Below are positions 42,143 through 52,791 of a DNA stretch of 64,000 nucleotides, piece by piece. Below the pieces are notes generated by a model that did not search any database, was not told where the DNA came from, and saw nothing but the letters and a program-made list of their open reading frames with translations. The DNA comes from Prochlorococcus marinus CUG1435 (lineage in GTDB: Bacteria > Cyanobacteriota > Cyanobacteriia > PCC-6307 > Cyanobiaceae): assembly GCA_017644375.1 (NCBI GenBank), contig JAEPLP010000001.1:682001-746000 (forward strand), in the 5' to 3' direction. The position numbers and the translations under genes are program-made. The first letter of the stretch is position 1. Each line of letters begins with the position of its first letter.

Positions 42143-44125
42143 TTAATCCTTAAAATTATACTTATCAGACGTCAATAATTTCCAGTCTCCCTGTCCATTT
42201 AATTCTAAAATATTCTCGTGAAAATCTTTCAAGCTAGGTCTATGTCCAACACTAATAAGAGAAAGTTCTCTTTCCTTAAGTAAACCATATAGTTTTTTTT
42301 CAGTGTTAATATCTAAAGCACTTGTTGCTTCATCAAGTACTGCAAATCTTGGAGAATTTAGTAAGAGTCTTGCGAAAGCCAATCTTTGTTGCTCGCCTAA
42401 GGAAAGAATTCGTGGCCAATCTTGTTTGATATCAAGATTAGGATAACGATCAACTAAGGTTTTTAAATTTACTTCATGAAGTACAGAAGTAAGATGTTCA
42501 TCACTAAATTTCTTGACTTCTGTGGGATAACATAATTGTTCTCTTAAAGAACCAAGTAGCATATATGGTTTTTGAGGTATGAATAATAATTCCCCAATTT
42601 TTGGTTTTTTAATTACTCCTTGATCGGGTTCCCATAAACCACTAATCATTCTTAGTAAAGATGTTTTTCCGCACCCAGATGGTCCCACTACCAAAAGTGA
42701 TTGATTATTGTCGATGCTCAAATTTAAATTTTTAATTATTGTTTTATTTGATCCTGGAGGGCAAAGGTCAGCATTATTAATAAGAATTGATGGGTAATCT
42801 GAAATAACGTTTTGATTGCTTTTTGGGTTGGTTTGACTAATGGATTCAACTTTTGATTGGAATCCTTCTAATCTGCCAATACCAGCTGTAAATTTTGCAA
42901 GTTCTTCGATTTGATTAACAATGAAAAATAACGAACCTTCAACCATTCCAAATGCAAAGCTTGCCTGAATAAAGCGTCCATAATCAATATCACCTTTAAA
43001 GTAAGGGATTGCCATTATTAAATATGGAAAGAAATTTCCAGCATAATTAATGGATCTTCTCATGACGTCTATTATTACTCTCCAAATAATCAGTAAATTA
43101 AAGTTTCTAACCACTTCTCCTAAGCGTCTTTCAGTTTCACTTCGCTCAGGATTCTCCCCAGAGTAAAAGGCTATTGATTCAGCATTATCTCGAATATGTA
43201 CTAAGCCATATCGAAAATCTGCTTCATATCTGAGTTGATCAAAGTCAATCTTTACAAGATTTTTTCCAGCAATTAAGAGGATAGAAGTTGCAAATGCGGC
43301 GTAACCAAATAAAGAAAAAGTAAGTGTTGTACTTATACTCCATAAAATAAGAATATTAAGTGAAAATGTAAGTAGTGCATCAAAAATACCTAATGTGAAA
43401 GAGAGACTTTGCCCGGTAAAAGCTCGGGTATCATCCGTGATTCTTTGATCGGGATTATCTACATCAGTTTGTTCTTCATCATTGGGATTTAACTGGTAAT
43501 AAGCTTTATTTGTCATATAATCTTTGACTAAACTTTTAGAAAGCCATTCTCTCCAGATTATTCCTAACTTATATGTAAAAAATATTTGGGAAACACGTAT
43601 TGGTAGAGCTACAGCGAAACAACAAGCGTAAATCCCCAATATCCGATAAAATCCATCTTCTTGTTTTTCTACCAAAGCATTCGTTAAATCTCTTGCGATG
43701 AAACCAATACCTGCATTTATTCCGTTTACAGCTAAAAGCATTAATACAATTATCGCGAGGAATAACCAATGTAACCATCTACGGTTTTTTAATTGACGTC
43801 TTAAGCTAAAAAAGCTACCTGATCCAATTAGAAATAAAGCAGAGAAAAGCAATCCCCAGCTTCCAGCCCAAATTGAATTGACAGTACTTACTACACCTCC
43901 GAAATACTTTTCAAGAAAAATTGGTTGAAAGCTTTCAAAAAAACTGATTATTCCTGTAAGACCTACAAGTACTACTCCACCAACACAAAATAAAAGAGAA
44001 ATTAAAAGCCATATGAATTGGAATCCATTACATTGATCTATGGGAAGAAAAAATGGCTGAGATAACTTCCTTAATTTTTGTAATTGGTACAGAATTTTGG
44101 ATTTATTATTAACTGCTTTATTCAT
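42143..44125 (-). CDS. ABC transporter, fused permease-ATPase of the SbmA/ABCD type
   Basis: 660 aa. Six or so membrane helices occupy residues about 35-410, with the E-E-A/R-I-A-F-Y-S-G-E loop typical of ABCD/YddA proteins. The nucleotide-binding domain follows from about 440. It has Walker A G-P-S-G-C-G-K-T-S, signature L-S-L-G-E-Q-Q-R-L-A and Walker B F-A-V-L-D-E-A-T-S-A-L-D. Homologues move long-chain or aromatic compounds or peptides; the substrate is unknown. It probably functions as a homodimer. A 92-aa gene precedes it on the same strand. Confidence 0.88.
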   Translation of the reverse strand: MNKAVNNKSKILYQLQKLRKLSQPFFLPIDQCNGFQFIWLLISLLFCVGGVVLVGLTGIISFFESFQPIFLEKYFGGVVSTVNSIWAGSWGLLFSALFLIGSGSFFSLRRQLKNRRWLHWLFLAIIVLMLLAVNGINAGIGFIARDLTNALVEKQEDGFYRILGIYACCFAVALPIRVSQIFFTYKLGIIWREWLSKSLVKDYMTNKAYYQLNPNDEEQTDVDNPDQRITDDTRAFTGQSLSFTLGIFDALLTFSLNILILWSISTTLTFSLFGYAAFATSILLIAGKNLVKIDFDQLRYEADFRYGLVHIRDNAESIAFYSGENPERSETERRLGEVVRNFNLLIIWRVIIDVMRRSINYAGNFFPYLIMAIPYFKGDIDYGRFIQASFAFGMVEGSLFFIVNQIEELAKFTAGIGRLEGFQSKVESISQTNPKSNQNVISDYPSILINNADLCPPGSNKTIIKNLNLSIDNNQSLLVVGPSGCGKTSLLRMISGLWEPDQGVIKKPKIGELLFIPQKPYMLLGSLREQLCYPTEVKKFSDEHLTSVLHEVNLKTLVDRYPNLDIKQDWPRILSLGEQQRLAFARLLLNSPRFAVLDEATSALDINTEKKLYGLLKERELSLISVGHRPSLKDFHENILELNGQGDWKLLTSDKYNFKD

Positions 44126-44167
44126 TACTCTACTAGTGTTATGAAATAAATTATAACTTTTAGCAGT

Positions 44168-44446
44168 CTATTGACCAAAGCCAATAAATGAAAGTGCCCA
44201 GTCAGGTAAATTTAAGTAATTCAAGATTGTTGCATCAAATTCATGAACTTTTGGAAAAGATTTATCTAATGCCCACCATAGTAGAAAAGGTAAATTAAAT
44301 AAAATTTGTAATTGCCATTTATAAGTTAAAACGTTCCAAATTTTTATTAACTTAGTTTTAAGCGAATCATCTAGCTCTTCCCAATTTTTTGAAATTAAAT
44401 TGAATAAATTTTTAGATTCTGTATTTAAGGACTCTGGAGTATTCAT
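44168..44446 (-). CDS. Hypothetical protein, 92 aa
   Basis: A mostly helical protein with a hydrophilic N-terminal half (N-L-I-S-K-N-W-E-E-L-D-D-S-L-K). A hydrophobic, tryptophan-rich middle follows (W-Q-L-Q-I-L-F-N-L-P-F-L-L-W-W-A-L-D), which may touch or cross the membrane once. No family is recognised. It sits between the HIT gene and the ABC exporter, all on the minus strand with 40-50-bp gaps, so an operon is possible. Confidence 0.6.
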   Translation of the reverse strand: MNTPESLNTESKNLFNLISKNWEELDDSLKTKLIKIWNVLTYKWQLQILFNLPFLLWWALDKSFPKVHEFDATILNYLNLPDWALSFIGFGQ

Positions 44447-44493
44447 TTTGTTTTTTATTTATTTATAACCCATTAATATTTCTTTCGAGAGTT

Positions 44494-44835
44494 TTAACCT
44501 GGGGGCCAATTCATTTTTCTTCCAGATAAAAAATGAATATGTAAATGAAAAACTGTTTGTCCCGATTCTGCTCCAGTATTAATTACTGTTCTCCAATTAG
44601 TTAAATTTCTTGATTTAGCTACTTTGCTACCAACAAAAAGTAAATGCCCTAATAAATTTGCATCTTCTTCAATACAATCTAATAAACTAATAATTGGCTT
44701 TTTTGGAATTACTAAAAAATGTACTGGTGCTTGCGCTTGGATATCATTAAATGCAATACAAAAATCATCTTCATAAAGCTTATCGCAGGGTATTTCTTCA
44801 TTAATGATTTTTTGAAATATTGTAGTTTCAGTCAT
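44494..44835 (-). CDS. HIT-family nucleotide hydrolase
   Basis: 113 aa, the usual HINT size. The histidine triad appears as F-H-L-H-I-H-F-L near residues 96-103. I-F-Q-K-I-I-N-E-E-I-P-C starts the fold. Members hydrolyse AMP-lysine or AMP-amine adducts. The stop of def lies 4 bp upstream of its start, so the two genes are likely co-transcribed. Confidence 0.92.
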   Translation of the reverse strand: MTETTIFQKIINEEIPCDKLYEDDFCIAFNDIQAQAPVHFLVIPKKPIISLLDCIEEDANLLGHLLFVGSKVAKSRNLTNWRTVINTGAESGQTVFHLHIHFLSGRKMNWPPG

Positions 44836-44839
44836 TAGA

Positions 44840-45445
44840 TTAATTAATAGAAATTACGTCTTTTTCGTTGAATCCTTCCTTTATAAGTTCTTTGTTCAAA
44901 TCATCTTTTGATGTAACTCTATCAACAAATAATATTCCGTTTAAGTGGTCCATTTCGTGTTGAATACACCTCGCCAGAAGTCCATCTGCTCTCATTTTAC
45001 GTGGTCGCCCCATTTCATCTCTAAATTTTAATTTTATAGTTGATGGTCTCACTACATTCAAATATACGCCAGGTATACTTAGGCAGCCTTCTTCGTATGA
45101 ATTAAGGGTTGTTCCAAAGTCTGTAATTTCTGGATTGATTAATATTAGAGGTTCTGCTGCTGAATCTTCAAAATTTACATCTATGACAAGAAGCTCTTTG
45201 TTGATACCAATTTGAGGTGCTGCAAGTCCGATTCCTTTAGCTGCGTACATGCTTTGAAGCATTTCTCTAGCAAGTTTTCTAATCGATTCGTCAACCTTAG
45301 TTATTCTTTTGGAATTTTGTCTTAATACATCATCACCAAGTTTATATATATCTAGAGATGGCTGACCTGTTTGTTCTTTTGCAATTTTTTCTAGGCTTCC
45401 ATTAGTTCTTGACTTTTTTGCAAGTTGTGAAAAATGGTTTGCCAC
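44840..45445 (-). CDS. def: Peptide deformylase
   Basis: 201 aa. All three motifs are present: G-I-G-L-A-A-P-Q-I-G, E-E-G-C-L-S-I-P-G (metal-binding Cys) and Q-H-E-M-D-H-L-N-G (two metal histidines and the catalytic Glu). It removes the formyl group from nascent proteins. The N-terminal 25-30 residues before the domain are longer than in enteric enzymes but usual for cyanobacteria. Divergent from the S9 peptidase across 76 bp. Confidence 0.96.
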   Translation of the reverse strand: MANHFSQLAKKSRTNGSLEKIAKEQTGQPSLDIYKLGDDVLRQNSKRITKVDESIRKLAREMLQSMYAAKGIGLAAPQIGINKELLVIDVNFEDSAAEPLILINPEITDFGTTLNSYEEGCLSIPGVYLNVVRPSTIKLKFRDEMGRPRKMRADGLLARCIQHEMDHLNGILFVDRVTSKDDLNKELIKEGFNEKDVISIN

Positions 45446-45521
45446 GTTAAAAAAGTTTTTAGATAAGAGTTTAGCTATAAAAATACTAGCACTTTAATTT
45501 ACTTTCTTTATATTTTTTTAA

Positions 45522-47447
45522 ATGAGTAATGTTGATAAGTTAAAAGTTAAGCAAATTGAATCTAAAAAAAATGCTTTCAAGGAATTAACTATTATTAGGG
45601 ATACAATTTTTTGGATTGATGTTGTTGGTGAAGGTCAAAATGAAAATGCCATTTTTGCAAGACCATTTAATGTCAAAGAAGCTATTCCCCAGCAATTAAC
45701 AAGTAAAAAATATATTATTAAAAATAATTTTCATGGATATGGTGGTAAATCTTATAAATGTGTAAACTTTAAAAATAATTTTTATTTGATATGGATAGAT
45801 CAGATTACCAATGCAGTATGGTTTCAAATTTTTAAAAAGGCAGCGTCAACTGATAGAAGCCAAAATAAATATCTCGTTTCAGTTCAAGAACCTAATCAAC
45901 TATCTAAATCAATTTATGGAAATTTTGATTCTTCATTTGTCATTTCTGAAAAAAATTTATTGTATGGAATTTGCGAAATAAATAATATAGATTATTTATT
46001 TTCATTAAATTTAAAAAAAACTAAACAAGATATTCATCTAATAAAAAAATTTAAAAATTTTGCTGGAGAATTATCTTCTAACAGATCTGCTAACTTACTT
46101 TCCTGGATAGAGTGGGATTCTCCATATATGCCTTGGGAGAAAAATGAGCTGTTTTTTGCTCAAATAGATCAAGATGGTGAGATACAAAAAATAAAAAAAT
46201 TCTCAAATAAGCTGATAAATTCCAAAAAAAACGTTTCTTTTTTCCAACCCTATTGGCTAAATGAAACACATTTGGTATGTTCTGAAGATAGTTCTGGATG
46301 GTGGAACTTATTATTTTTAGATGTTAGTGAAATTGATAATATTTTTATTAAGAAAAGAGTAGAGAGAAATTTGATTGAATATGGAGCACCACAATGGGTC
46401 ACTGGAATAACATTTTTTTCAGGGAATAAAAAAAATTTATTTTGTGTAGCAAAAAAAGAAAATAGTTTAATAGTGGAACAATATAAAGATCTTGAATTTG
46501 TTAAAGAATTTTCTACTCCTTTTACCTCAATTAGTGATTTCAGTGTTTTTCGGAAAAAAGTTGTTTTAAAGGGTTATGGATCTGATTTTTTGGGAATTGT
46601 ATTTGAAATTGATTTTGCAAAAAAAGTTTTATCAAATTTTTCTGAGCACAAATATATTGATCATATGCAAGATTCTTCTAAACCTGAAACATTTTGGTTT
46701 AAAGGTTTTGAAGATAAATTAACTCATTGTTTTCTGTATAGACCGCTTGTTGAAAATTTTAGAAAGCCACCGCTCCTTGTTAGAGCACATAGCGGACCAA
46801 CTTCATGTTTTGATGGATCATATAATTCTGAAGTTCAATATTGGACCTCAAAGGGATTTTTTATTGCAGAAGTCAATTATGGAGGATCATCAGGATTTGG
46901 CAAAGCATATAGAGAGAGGTTGAATTATAAATGGGGTATTGTTGATTCTTATGATTGCAAAGCACTAGCTCTTGAATTGATTAAATTAAATCAAGTTGAT
47001 AGTGAAAAAGTAGTAATTTTTGGGAATAGTGCTGGTGGGTTAACTGCCCTGAATTGTTTATTATATGGTTCTATTTTTACAGCAGCAATTTGTAAATATC
47101 CTGTTATTGATTTGAAAGATATGCACTATAACACGCATAGGTTTGAAAAAGATTATTTAAATTCTTTGATAGGAAATTATGAAAAAAATCAAGATGAATA
47201 TATAAATAGATCGCCAATAAGTCACATTAACGAAATAAAAAAACCCATCTTATTGTTTCATGGAAAAAAAGATACAGTTATTTCTTATAAACAAACTTTA
47301 AAAATTCAAGAAATTTTGATTCAGAACAATAAATATTCAGAAGTTATATTTTTTGAAAATGAAGGGCATGGGTTTAAAAACATTGAAAATAAAAAAGTAG
47401 TAATACAAAAATCTCAGCAATTTTTAAAAAATGCTTTAAATATTTAA
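45522..47447 (+). CDS. S9-family serine peptidase (prolyl oligopeptidase/acylaminoacyl-peptidase type)
   Basis: 641 aa. An N-terminal seven-bladed propeller-like region to about 370 is followed by an alpha/beta-hydrolase domain. The oxyanion/loop segment R-A-H-S-G-P-T-S is near 420 and the nucleophile elbow G-N-S-A-G-G is near 505. Asp lies in K-K-D-T-V and His in E-G-H-G-F near 625. It would hydrolyse short peptides, with specificity unknown. Its last 4 bp overlap the convergent sufS gene. Confidence 0.88.
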   Translation: MSNVDKLKVKQIESKKNAFKELTIIRDTIFWIDVVGEGQNENAIFARPFNVKEAIPQQLTSKKYIIKNNFHGYGGKSYKCVNFKNNFYLIWIDQITNAVWFQIFKKAASTDRSQNKYLVSVQEPNQLSKSIYGNFDSSFVISEKNLLYGICEINNIDYLFSLNLKKTKQDIHLIKKFKNFAGELSSNRSANLLSWIEWDSPYMPWEKNELFFAQIDQDGEIQKIKKFSNKLINSKKNVSFFQPYWLNETHLVCSEDSSGWWNLLFLDVSEIDNIFIKKRVERNLIEYGAPQWVTGITFFSGNKKNLFCVAKKENSLIVEQYKDLEFVKEFSTPFTSISDFSVFRKKVVLKGYGSDFLGIVFEIDFAKKVLSNFSEHKYIDHMQDSSKPETFWFKGFEDKLTHCFLYRPLVENFRKPPLLVRAHSGPTSCFDGSYNSEVQYWTSKGFFIAEVNYGGSSGFGKAYRERLNYKWGIVDSYDCKALALELIKLNQVDSEKVVIFGNSAGGLTALNCLLYGSIFTAAICKYPVIDLKDMHYNTHRFEKDYLNSLIGNYEKNQDEYINRSPISHINEIKKPILLFHGKKDTVISYKQTLKIQEILIQNNKYSEVIFFENEGHGFKNIENKKVVIQKSQQFLKNALNI

Positions 47448-48697
47448 GAATTGATTTTTAGAAAATCAATAGTATCTTTTAATTTTTCTATAAATATATC
47501 AATTTCTTCCTTATTTGTTGTGAAATTCATGCTAATTCTAGCCGTTGATTTAATTCCAATATATCTGTGAAGAGGTTGACAGCAATGATGCCCACTTCGG
47601 ATGCAAATTCCTTTTGAATCAAGAATTTCAGCAATATCGTTTGAATGTATATTTTTTATATAAAAGGTGGCAAGTGATGCTCTTTCTGGATCTATCTCTG
47701 GCGATGGACCTATAATTTCAATATTTTCTATATGATTTAATTTCTCAAATAAATATTTAGTAATAGTCTTTTCATATTCATGAATTTCATTTAATCCAAT
47801 ACTATTTATATAATTAATAGCTTCTGCTAGACCTATTGCTTCTGCAATTGCTGGAGTTCCAGCTTCAAATTTATGTGGTAGCTCTGCCCAAGTACTTCTC
47901 TCTTCAAAAACATCTTGAATCATTTCTCCACCTCCAAATAGAGGAGGAATTTTTTCTAGGATTTCTTTTCTTGACCAGAGGAAGCCAATGCCTGTAGGAC
48001 CGCAAAGTTTATGTCCTGATCCGGCTAAAAAATCTATATCAAGATCACTTACATCCATTTTTTGATGCGCTAAACTTTGACAAGCGTCTATTAATACTAA
48101 AGATCCTTTTTGTTTAGCTAGTGTAGTTATCTCTTTGATTGGATTACAGCAACCAAGAGTATTACTAACATGTACCAGGCTAACAAGCTTTGTTCTAGAT
48201 GTTAGTTTTGATTTAAAATCGTCTATATCTAATTTTCCATCTTTATCTATACCTATAAATTTTAATTTGCATTTGTTTTTTGCTGCAATCATTTGCCATG
48301 GAACAATATTGCTATGATGCTCCATTATTGATAAGAGAATTTCATCGTTTTCTCTTAATGAATATTCTCCCCATGATCTAGCTGCTAGATTAATTGCTTC
48401 AGTAGCATTTCTTGTGAAAATAATTTCTTTTGCTGAATTCGCTTTTATATATTTGCTAATTAAATATCTTGCATTTTCAAATTCTTCTGTTGCTTTAGCA
48501 CTTAATTGATGTGCTCCTCTATGTACATTGGCATTAAAGTTTCTATAATATTGATCAATTTTTTCTAAGACTTGTATTGGTTTTTGAGTGGTTGCAGCAT
48601 GATCTAAATAAATGATTTGTTCATTACTTTTGAAGTTCTTGTTTAAAAGAGGAAAGTCTTTCTTAGTTATTTCAGGAATATTTTGAATCGTTTCCAT
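47444..48697 (-). CDS. sufS: Cysteine desulfurase SufS
   Basis: 417 aa, group II desulfurase. The PLP lysine lies in G-S-G-H-K-L-C-G-P-T-G and the active-site cysteine in R-S-G-H-H-C-C-Q-P. It supplies sulfur from cysteine for Fe-S assembly on SufBCD. It is last in a sufB-C-D-S operon; its start overlaps the sufD stop by one base. Confidence 0.95.
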   Translation of the reverse strand: METIQNIPEITKKDFPLLNKNFKSNEQIIYLDHAATTQKPIQVLEKIDQYYRNFNANVHRGAHQLSAKATEEFENARYLISKYIKANSAKEIIFTRNATEAINLAARSWGEYSLRENDEILLSIMEHHSNIVPWQMIAAKNKCKLKFIGIDKDGKLDIDDFKSKLTSRTKLVSLVHVSNTLGCCNPIKEITTLAKQKGSLVLIDACQSLAHQKMDVSDLDIDFLAGSGHKLCGPTGIGFLWSRKEILEKIPPLFGGGEMIQDVFEERSTWAELPHKFEAGTPAIAEAIGLAEAINYINSIGLNEIHEYEKTITKYLFEKLNHIENIEIIGPSPEIDPERASLATFYIKNIHSNDIAEILDSKGICIRSGHHCCQPLHRYIGIKSTARISMNFTTNKEEIDIFIEKLKDTIDFLKINS

Positions 48698-49914
48698 TAA
48701 ATCTCGTTTAAAAGTTTATCAAGCAAATCCCATCTATCTTTTGAAACGGGAATAAATGAAATTATTTCTTGAAAGTAAGAACTTAATTGTAGTTTATTTG
48801 CTTCTGGTAATGTGATCCCTCTTGTTCGCATATAAAAAAGTTCTTCTTCATTAAGTTGCGAAATTGTAGCTCCATGTTTACATTTGACATCATCAGCAAT
48901 TATTTCTAATTGAGGTTTCGTATCTATTTGTGCGAGATTTGATAAAAGTAAATTTCTACTTAATTGGGAAGCATCAGTTCTCTGGGCAATTTTCGGTACT
49001 ATAATTGAACCTTCAAATATTGCATGTGATTTATCGTCAGCAAGTGATTTGTTGATTTGATCTAGAAATCCATTTGGGCCATTAAAGTCTATTTTTGTAT
49101 AAGTGGAAATTTGTTCATCTTTTTTGGTTATTTGCATACCTTTGATATTAGTTTTAGCGTTTCCTACAGATTGTTTAATACTAATTTCAAATCTTGCATA
49201 ATTGAATTTGAAATGTAAGGAACCTAAGTTGTATTCGCTATTTTCTTGTTGAATTACATTGAGAGAATTTAGTAAATTTGATCTTTGTTCACCGTAAGAA
49301 ACAATACCATGATTTACGGAACTATTTTCTTCTAATAAAAAAAAAGTTGACTGAGATAATGAAGAGTTTTCTTTTCCAAGATTTACCTGTAATAATTCTA
49401 TATCGCAATTCTTTTCCAAAAATATTACTAGGGTTTTTGCGTTTAAAGAATTACTTAATGCATGACTAAAAATTTCAATAGGAGGGATTTTTGAACCATT
49501 TATTTTTAATCCCAATAAATTCTTTTTAGAACTTAAAGACAGATTTAGTAGGTCACTCCAATTTTCGTTTTGATCAAAAGAAGCTATCTGTTTTTTGATA
49601 TATTGATTTAATTCATCCTCACTTAATTGCTGTATTGAATAATTTTCTTTTATTAATTTAATTTGGCAATTCTCACCAATTATTAACCGAATACTACTCT
49701 GAGAATTTTCTGGGTAAGGTATATCAAATTTTGAATTTTTTTCATTAAATGAATAGTCTAAAAAACTTGAAAATTTTGATTTATTAGAAAGTCTCCATAA
49801 TTCACTTTTGGGATTAGGGAGGGGACTCGATTGTAATTTGTGAAGACAGATTTTTTGTATTTCTGTTTGAACGTTAGTTAATTTACTAGTTTTTATTTTT
49901 TCAATAATTTCCAT
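48697..49914 (-). CDS. sufD: Fe-S assembly protein SufD
   Basis: 405 aa. The C-terminal beta-helix contains the conserved D-V-K-C-K-H-G-A-T-I-S-Q-L-N-E-E segment with the His needed for cluster assembly. Then comes L-F-Y-M-R-T-R-G-I. SufD forms the scaffold with SufB and SufC. The N-terminal half is diverged, as usual. It sits 4 bp downstream of sufC. Confidence 0.94.
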   Translation of the reverse strand: MEIIEKIKTSKLTNVQTEIQKICLHKLQSSPLPNPKSELWRLSNKSKFSSFLDYSFNEKNSKFDIPYPENSQSSIRLIIGENCQIKLIKENYSIQQLSEDELNQYIKKQIASFDQNENWSDLLNLSLSSKKNLLGLKINGSKIPPIEIFSHALSNSLNAKTLVIFLEKNCDIELLQVNLGKENSSLSQSTFFLLEENSSVNHGIVSYGEQRSNLLNSLNVIQQENSEYNLGSLHFKFNYARFEISIKQSVGNAKTNIKGMQITKKDEQISTYTKIDFNGPNGFLDQINKSLADDKSHAIFEGSIIVPKIAQRTDASQLSRNLLLSNLAQIDTKPQLEIIADDVKCKHGATISQLNEEELFYMRTRGITLPEANKLQLSSYFQEIISFIPVSKDRWDLLDKLLNEI

Positions 49915-49918
49915 TTAT

Positions 49919-50704
49919 TTAAGTCTCTTTTACAAAGTTATCAGTCCATTCATAACCTTTTTTTTCTAGCTCTAAAGCAAGATCACTCCCACCAGTTTTT
50001 ATGATTTGTCCGTCAGCCATAACGTGGACATAAGTTGGTTCAATTTCATCAAGCAATCGTTGGTAGTGAGTAATTAATATAATTCCAGTCTGTGCATTAG
50101 ATATTTTTTTAATTCCTGATGCGACTATTCTAAGAGCATCAATATCTAGTCCAGAATCGGTCTCATCTAATATTGCTATTTTGGGCTCAAGTAAAGCCAT
50201 TTGCAGGATTTCATTTCTTTTCTTTTCGCCACCAGAAAATCCTTGATTTACACTCCTTGATAGGAATGCATGATCCATTTTCACAAGTTCTAACTTTTCT
50301 TTAACTAATTCCTCAAAATCAAAAGTATCCAATTCTTCCTTGTTTAGGAATTTTCTTCTAGCATTCGTAGAAACTCTAAGAAACTCGAGATTACTAACGC
50401 CTGGAATTTCTATTGGATATTGGAAACCAAGGAAAATTCCTGATTGAGATCTTTCTTCAGGTTCTAAAGAGTTGATATTCTCACCTGAAAATTTTATGTC
50501 TCCATTTGTAATATTATACGAGGGATGTCCTGCAATGATTTTCGAAAGAGTACTTTTACCACATCCATTTCTTCCCATAATTGCATGTATTTCTCCAGGA
50601 TAAACAGTTAGTGAAACCCCTTTCAAAATTGGAAGATTATCAGTAGATGCAAAGAGATTTTCAACTTCTAATATTGGATCTGATTCTTTCATTTTTGTTT
50701 GCAT
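49919..50704 (-). CDS. sufC: Fe-S assembly ATPase SufC
   Basis: 261 aa ABC-type ATPase without membrane domain. Walker A is G-R-N-G-C-G-K-S-T, signature [10 protein letters not shown] and Walker [13 protein letters not shown]. It powers cluster assembly in the SufBC2D complex. Located 21 bp after sufB. Confidence 0.96.
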   Translation of the reverse strand: MQTKMKESDPILEVENLFASTDNLPILKGVSLTVYPGEIHAIMGRNGCGKSTLSKIIAGHPSYNITNGDIKFSGENINSLEPEERSQSGIFLGFQYPIEIPGVSNLEFLRVSTNARRKFLNKEELDTFDFEELVKEKLELVKMDHAFLSRSVNQGFSGGEKKRNEILQMALLEPKIAILDETDSGLDIDALRIVASGIKKISNAQTGIILITHYQRLLDEIEPTYVHVMADGQIIKTGGSDLALELEKKGYEWTDNFVKET

Positions 50705-50725
50705 ATCAGTTTAGAAATTGATTAA

Positions 50726-52168
50726 TTAACCTACTGATCCCTCAAGTTTAAGTGCCAGTAACTTATCTGCTTCAGCAGCAAATTCCAAAGGTAATTGATT
50801 AAATACATCTCTGCAAAAACCACTAACCATCATAGAAACAGCTTCCTCAAATTCTATACCTCTGCTTTGGAGATAAAAAAGTTGATCTTCAGAGATTCTA
50901 CATGTGCTTGCTTCATGCTCAATTTCAGAATTGGGTTGTTGAGATTTGATATAAGGGAATGTATTTGCAGAAGCTTGATCCCCTATTAACATTGAATCAC
51001 ATTGACTGTAATTTCTTGATCCTGCAGCTTTTGTTCCCATTTTGACAAGGCCTCTATAGCTATTGATTGAGTTACCTGCACTAATACCTTTGCTAACAAT
51101 AGTTGATTTGGTTTTGGGGCCAATATGGATCATTTTTGTGCCGGTATCTGCTTGCTGAAGATTATTGGTGAGTGCTACTGAATAAAATTCCCCTACAGAT
51201 TCTTCCCCTAAAAGGAGACAGCTAGGATATTTCCATGTGATTGCAGACCCTGTTTCAACTTGAGACCAACTAATTTTACTTCTCTTACCTAAACATTTTC
51301 CTCTCTTGGTGACAAAATTAAAAATTCCGCCAACACCTTCTTCATTACCAGCATACCAATTTTGCACTGTTGAATATTTTATTGAGGCATCGTCCAGGGC
51401 TATTAGTTCCACAACTGCCGCATGTAAGGTATTTGTATCAAACATTGGCGCTGTACAGCCTTCTAGATAACTTACAGAACTAGATTCTTCGGCAATTATT
51501 AGTGTTCTTTCGAATTGTCCAGAATCTCCACTATTGATTCTGAAGTAGGAAGATAGATCCATAGGACATTTAACACCCTTTGGGATATAAACAAAAGAAC
51601 CATCACTAAAAACAGCAGAATTTAGTGCTGCAAAATAATTATCACTAGCTGGCACTACTGTACCTAAATATTTCTCAATTAAATCAGAGTGATTTTTTAC
51701 TGCTTCACTGATTGAGCAAAATATAACCCCATGTTCAGCCAGTTCCTCTCTAAATGTTGTAGCTATAGAAACACTATCAAAGACTGCATCTACCGCTACA
51801 TTTGTGAGTTTTTTCTGCTCAGTAAGAGGTATTCCCAATTTGTCGAAAGTCTCAAGAAGTTTGGGATCAACTTCATCTAAACTAGAAATTTTCTCTTTTT
51901 GTTTGGGAGCAGAATAATAAATAATATCTTGATAATCGATTTGTTTGTATCCCAATCCTGCCCAATCAGGTTCATCCATCTTTTGCCATTTTTTAAAGGC
52001 TTTTAATCTAAAATCAAGGAGATATTTTGGCTCTTCTTTTTTCTGTGAAATTAATTTTATGATTTCTTCATTAAGTCCCTTTGCTATTTTTTCAGTTTCA
52101 ATATCCGTAACGAAACCATATTTGTAAGGCTCTTTTACTACATCTTTAACTAAATTTTCGTTGACCAT
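50726..52168 (-). CDS. sufB: Fe-S assembly protein SufB
   Basis: 480 aa from the ATG at 52168 ([11 protein letters not shown]). An in-frame extension to 52228 runs through promoter-like DNA and is rejected. The cysteine-containing Y-L-E-G-C-T-A-P core and the C-terminal [16 protein letters not shown] segment are present. It is the cluster scaffold and first gene of the operon. A divergent 117-aa gene shares the 96-bp spacer. The regulator SufR is not seen here. Confidence 0.95.
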   Translation of the reverse strand: MVNENLVKDVVKEPYKYGFVTDIETEKIAKGLNEEIIKLISQKKEEPKYLLDFRLKAFKKWQKMDEPDWAGLGYKQIDYQDIIYYSAPKQKEKISSLDEVDPKLLETFDKLGIPLTEQKKLTNVAVDAVFDSVSIATTFREELAEHGVIFCSISEAVKNHSDLIEKYLGTVVPASDNYFAALNSAVFSDGSFVYIPKGVKCPMDLSSYFRINSGDSGQFERTLIIAEESSSVSYLEGCTAPMFDTNTLHAAVVELIALDDASIKYSTVQNWYAGNEEGVGGIFNFVTKRGKCLGKRSKISWSQVETGSAITWKYPSCLLLGEESVGEFYSVALTNNLQQADTGTKMIHIGPKTKSTIVSKGISAGNSINSYRGLVKMGTKAAGSRNYSQCDSMLIGDQASANTFPYIKSQQPNSEIEHEASTCRISEDQLFYLQSRGIEFEEAVSMMVSGFCRDVFNQLPLEFAAEADKLLALKLEGSVG

Positions 52169-52264
52169 GTTATCCAAAAATAACCTATTACAATTAGCTT
52201 TATATACTTTAACGAAATATACCCCCAATATTGAGTTTTTTTCCTTTATTAAAACTAAAAATTA

Positions 52265-52618
52265 ATGTCTAATCATCTTGATCCCTTGGCAAACCCTTTA
52301 AACATTCAAACAATTAAGGAAATAGATAATCTTGATCTACCTATAATGCAGAAACACCATGTAAGAATACTCGCTCATTGCCTCCAGATTTTAAAAATTA
52401 TCAATGTAGATGATAGTTTTGAATATCAAAATAAAAATCCTCTAAGGGAATGGTGTGATAATCAATCTAAGAAATTTAATGATAAAAAATTTAGTGATCT
52501 TTTGTATGAAAAATTAGAATCAACTTCAAAAAAATTAATTACTTTTTCAAAACAAATAGGTAAAGATATTGAGGATATGGAGATAGATGATCTAGTACTT
52601 CTAATTGAGGAATCCTAG
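52265..52618 (+). CDS. Conserved-type hypothetical protein divergent from suf
   Basis: 117 aa, soluble and helical. It starts with M-S-N-H-L-D-P-L-A-N-P and contains M-Q-K-H-H-V-R-I-L-A-H-C-L-Q-I-L-K. Its Cys and His residues do not form a clear metal site. Its place opposite sufB suggests shared regulation, but it lacks the helix-turn-helix and cysteine ligands of SufR. I do not recognise the family. Confidence 0.65.
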   Translation: MSNHLDPLANPLNIQTIKEIDNLDLPIMQKHHVRILAHCLQILKIINVDDSFEYQNKNPLREWCDNQSKKFNDKKFSDLLYEKLESTSKKLITFSKQIGKDIEDMEIDDLVLLIEES

Positions 52619-52791
52619 ATCACCTTCAAATTGATCCCGAAGAAAAAATATAATTTTGTTGAGTCGTTAACAAATTCAGGTAATAAAATTTAAAAAAAAA
52701 GAAAATTAATTTACATTTAAAAAAAACATGAAAATTAATTAAAGTCATTGATACCAATTGTTTTGACGATAAATAATTATTTCGAGAATTT

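Noticed and set aside
52169-52228. Extended SufB start
   Set aside because: Runs through the divergent promoter spacer and lacks conservation; ATG at 52168 fits better.
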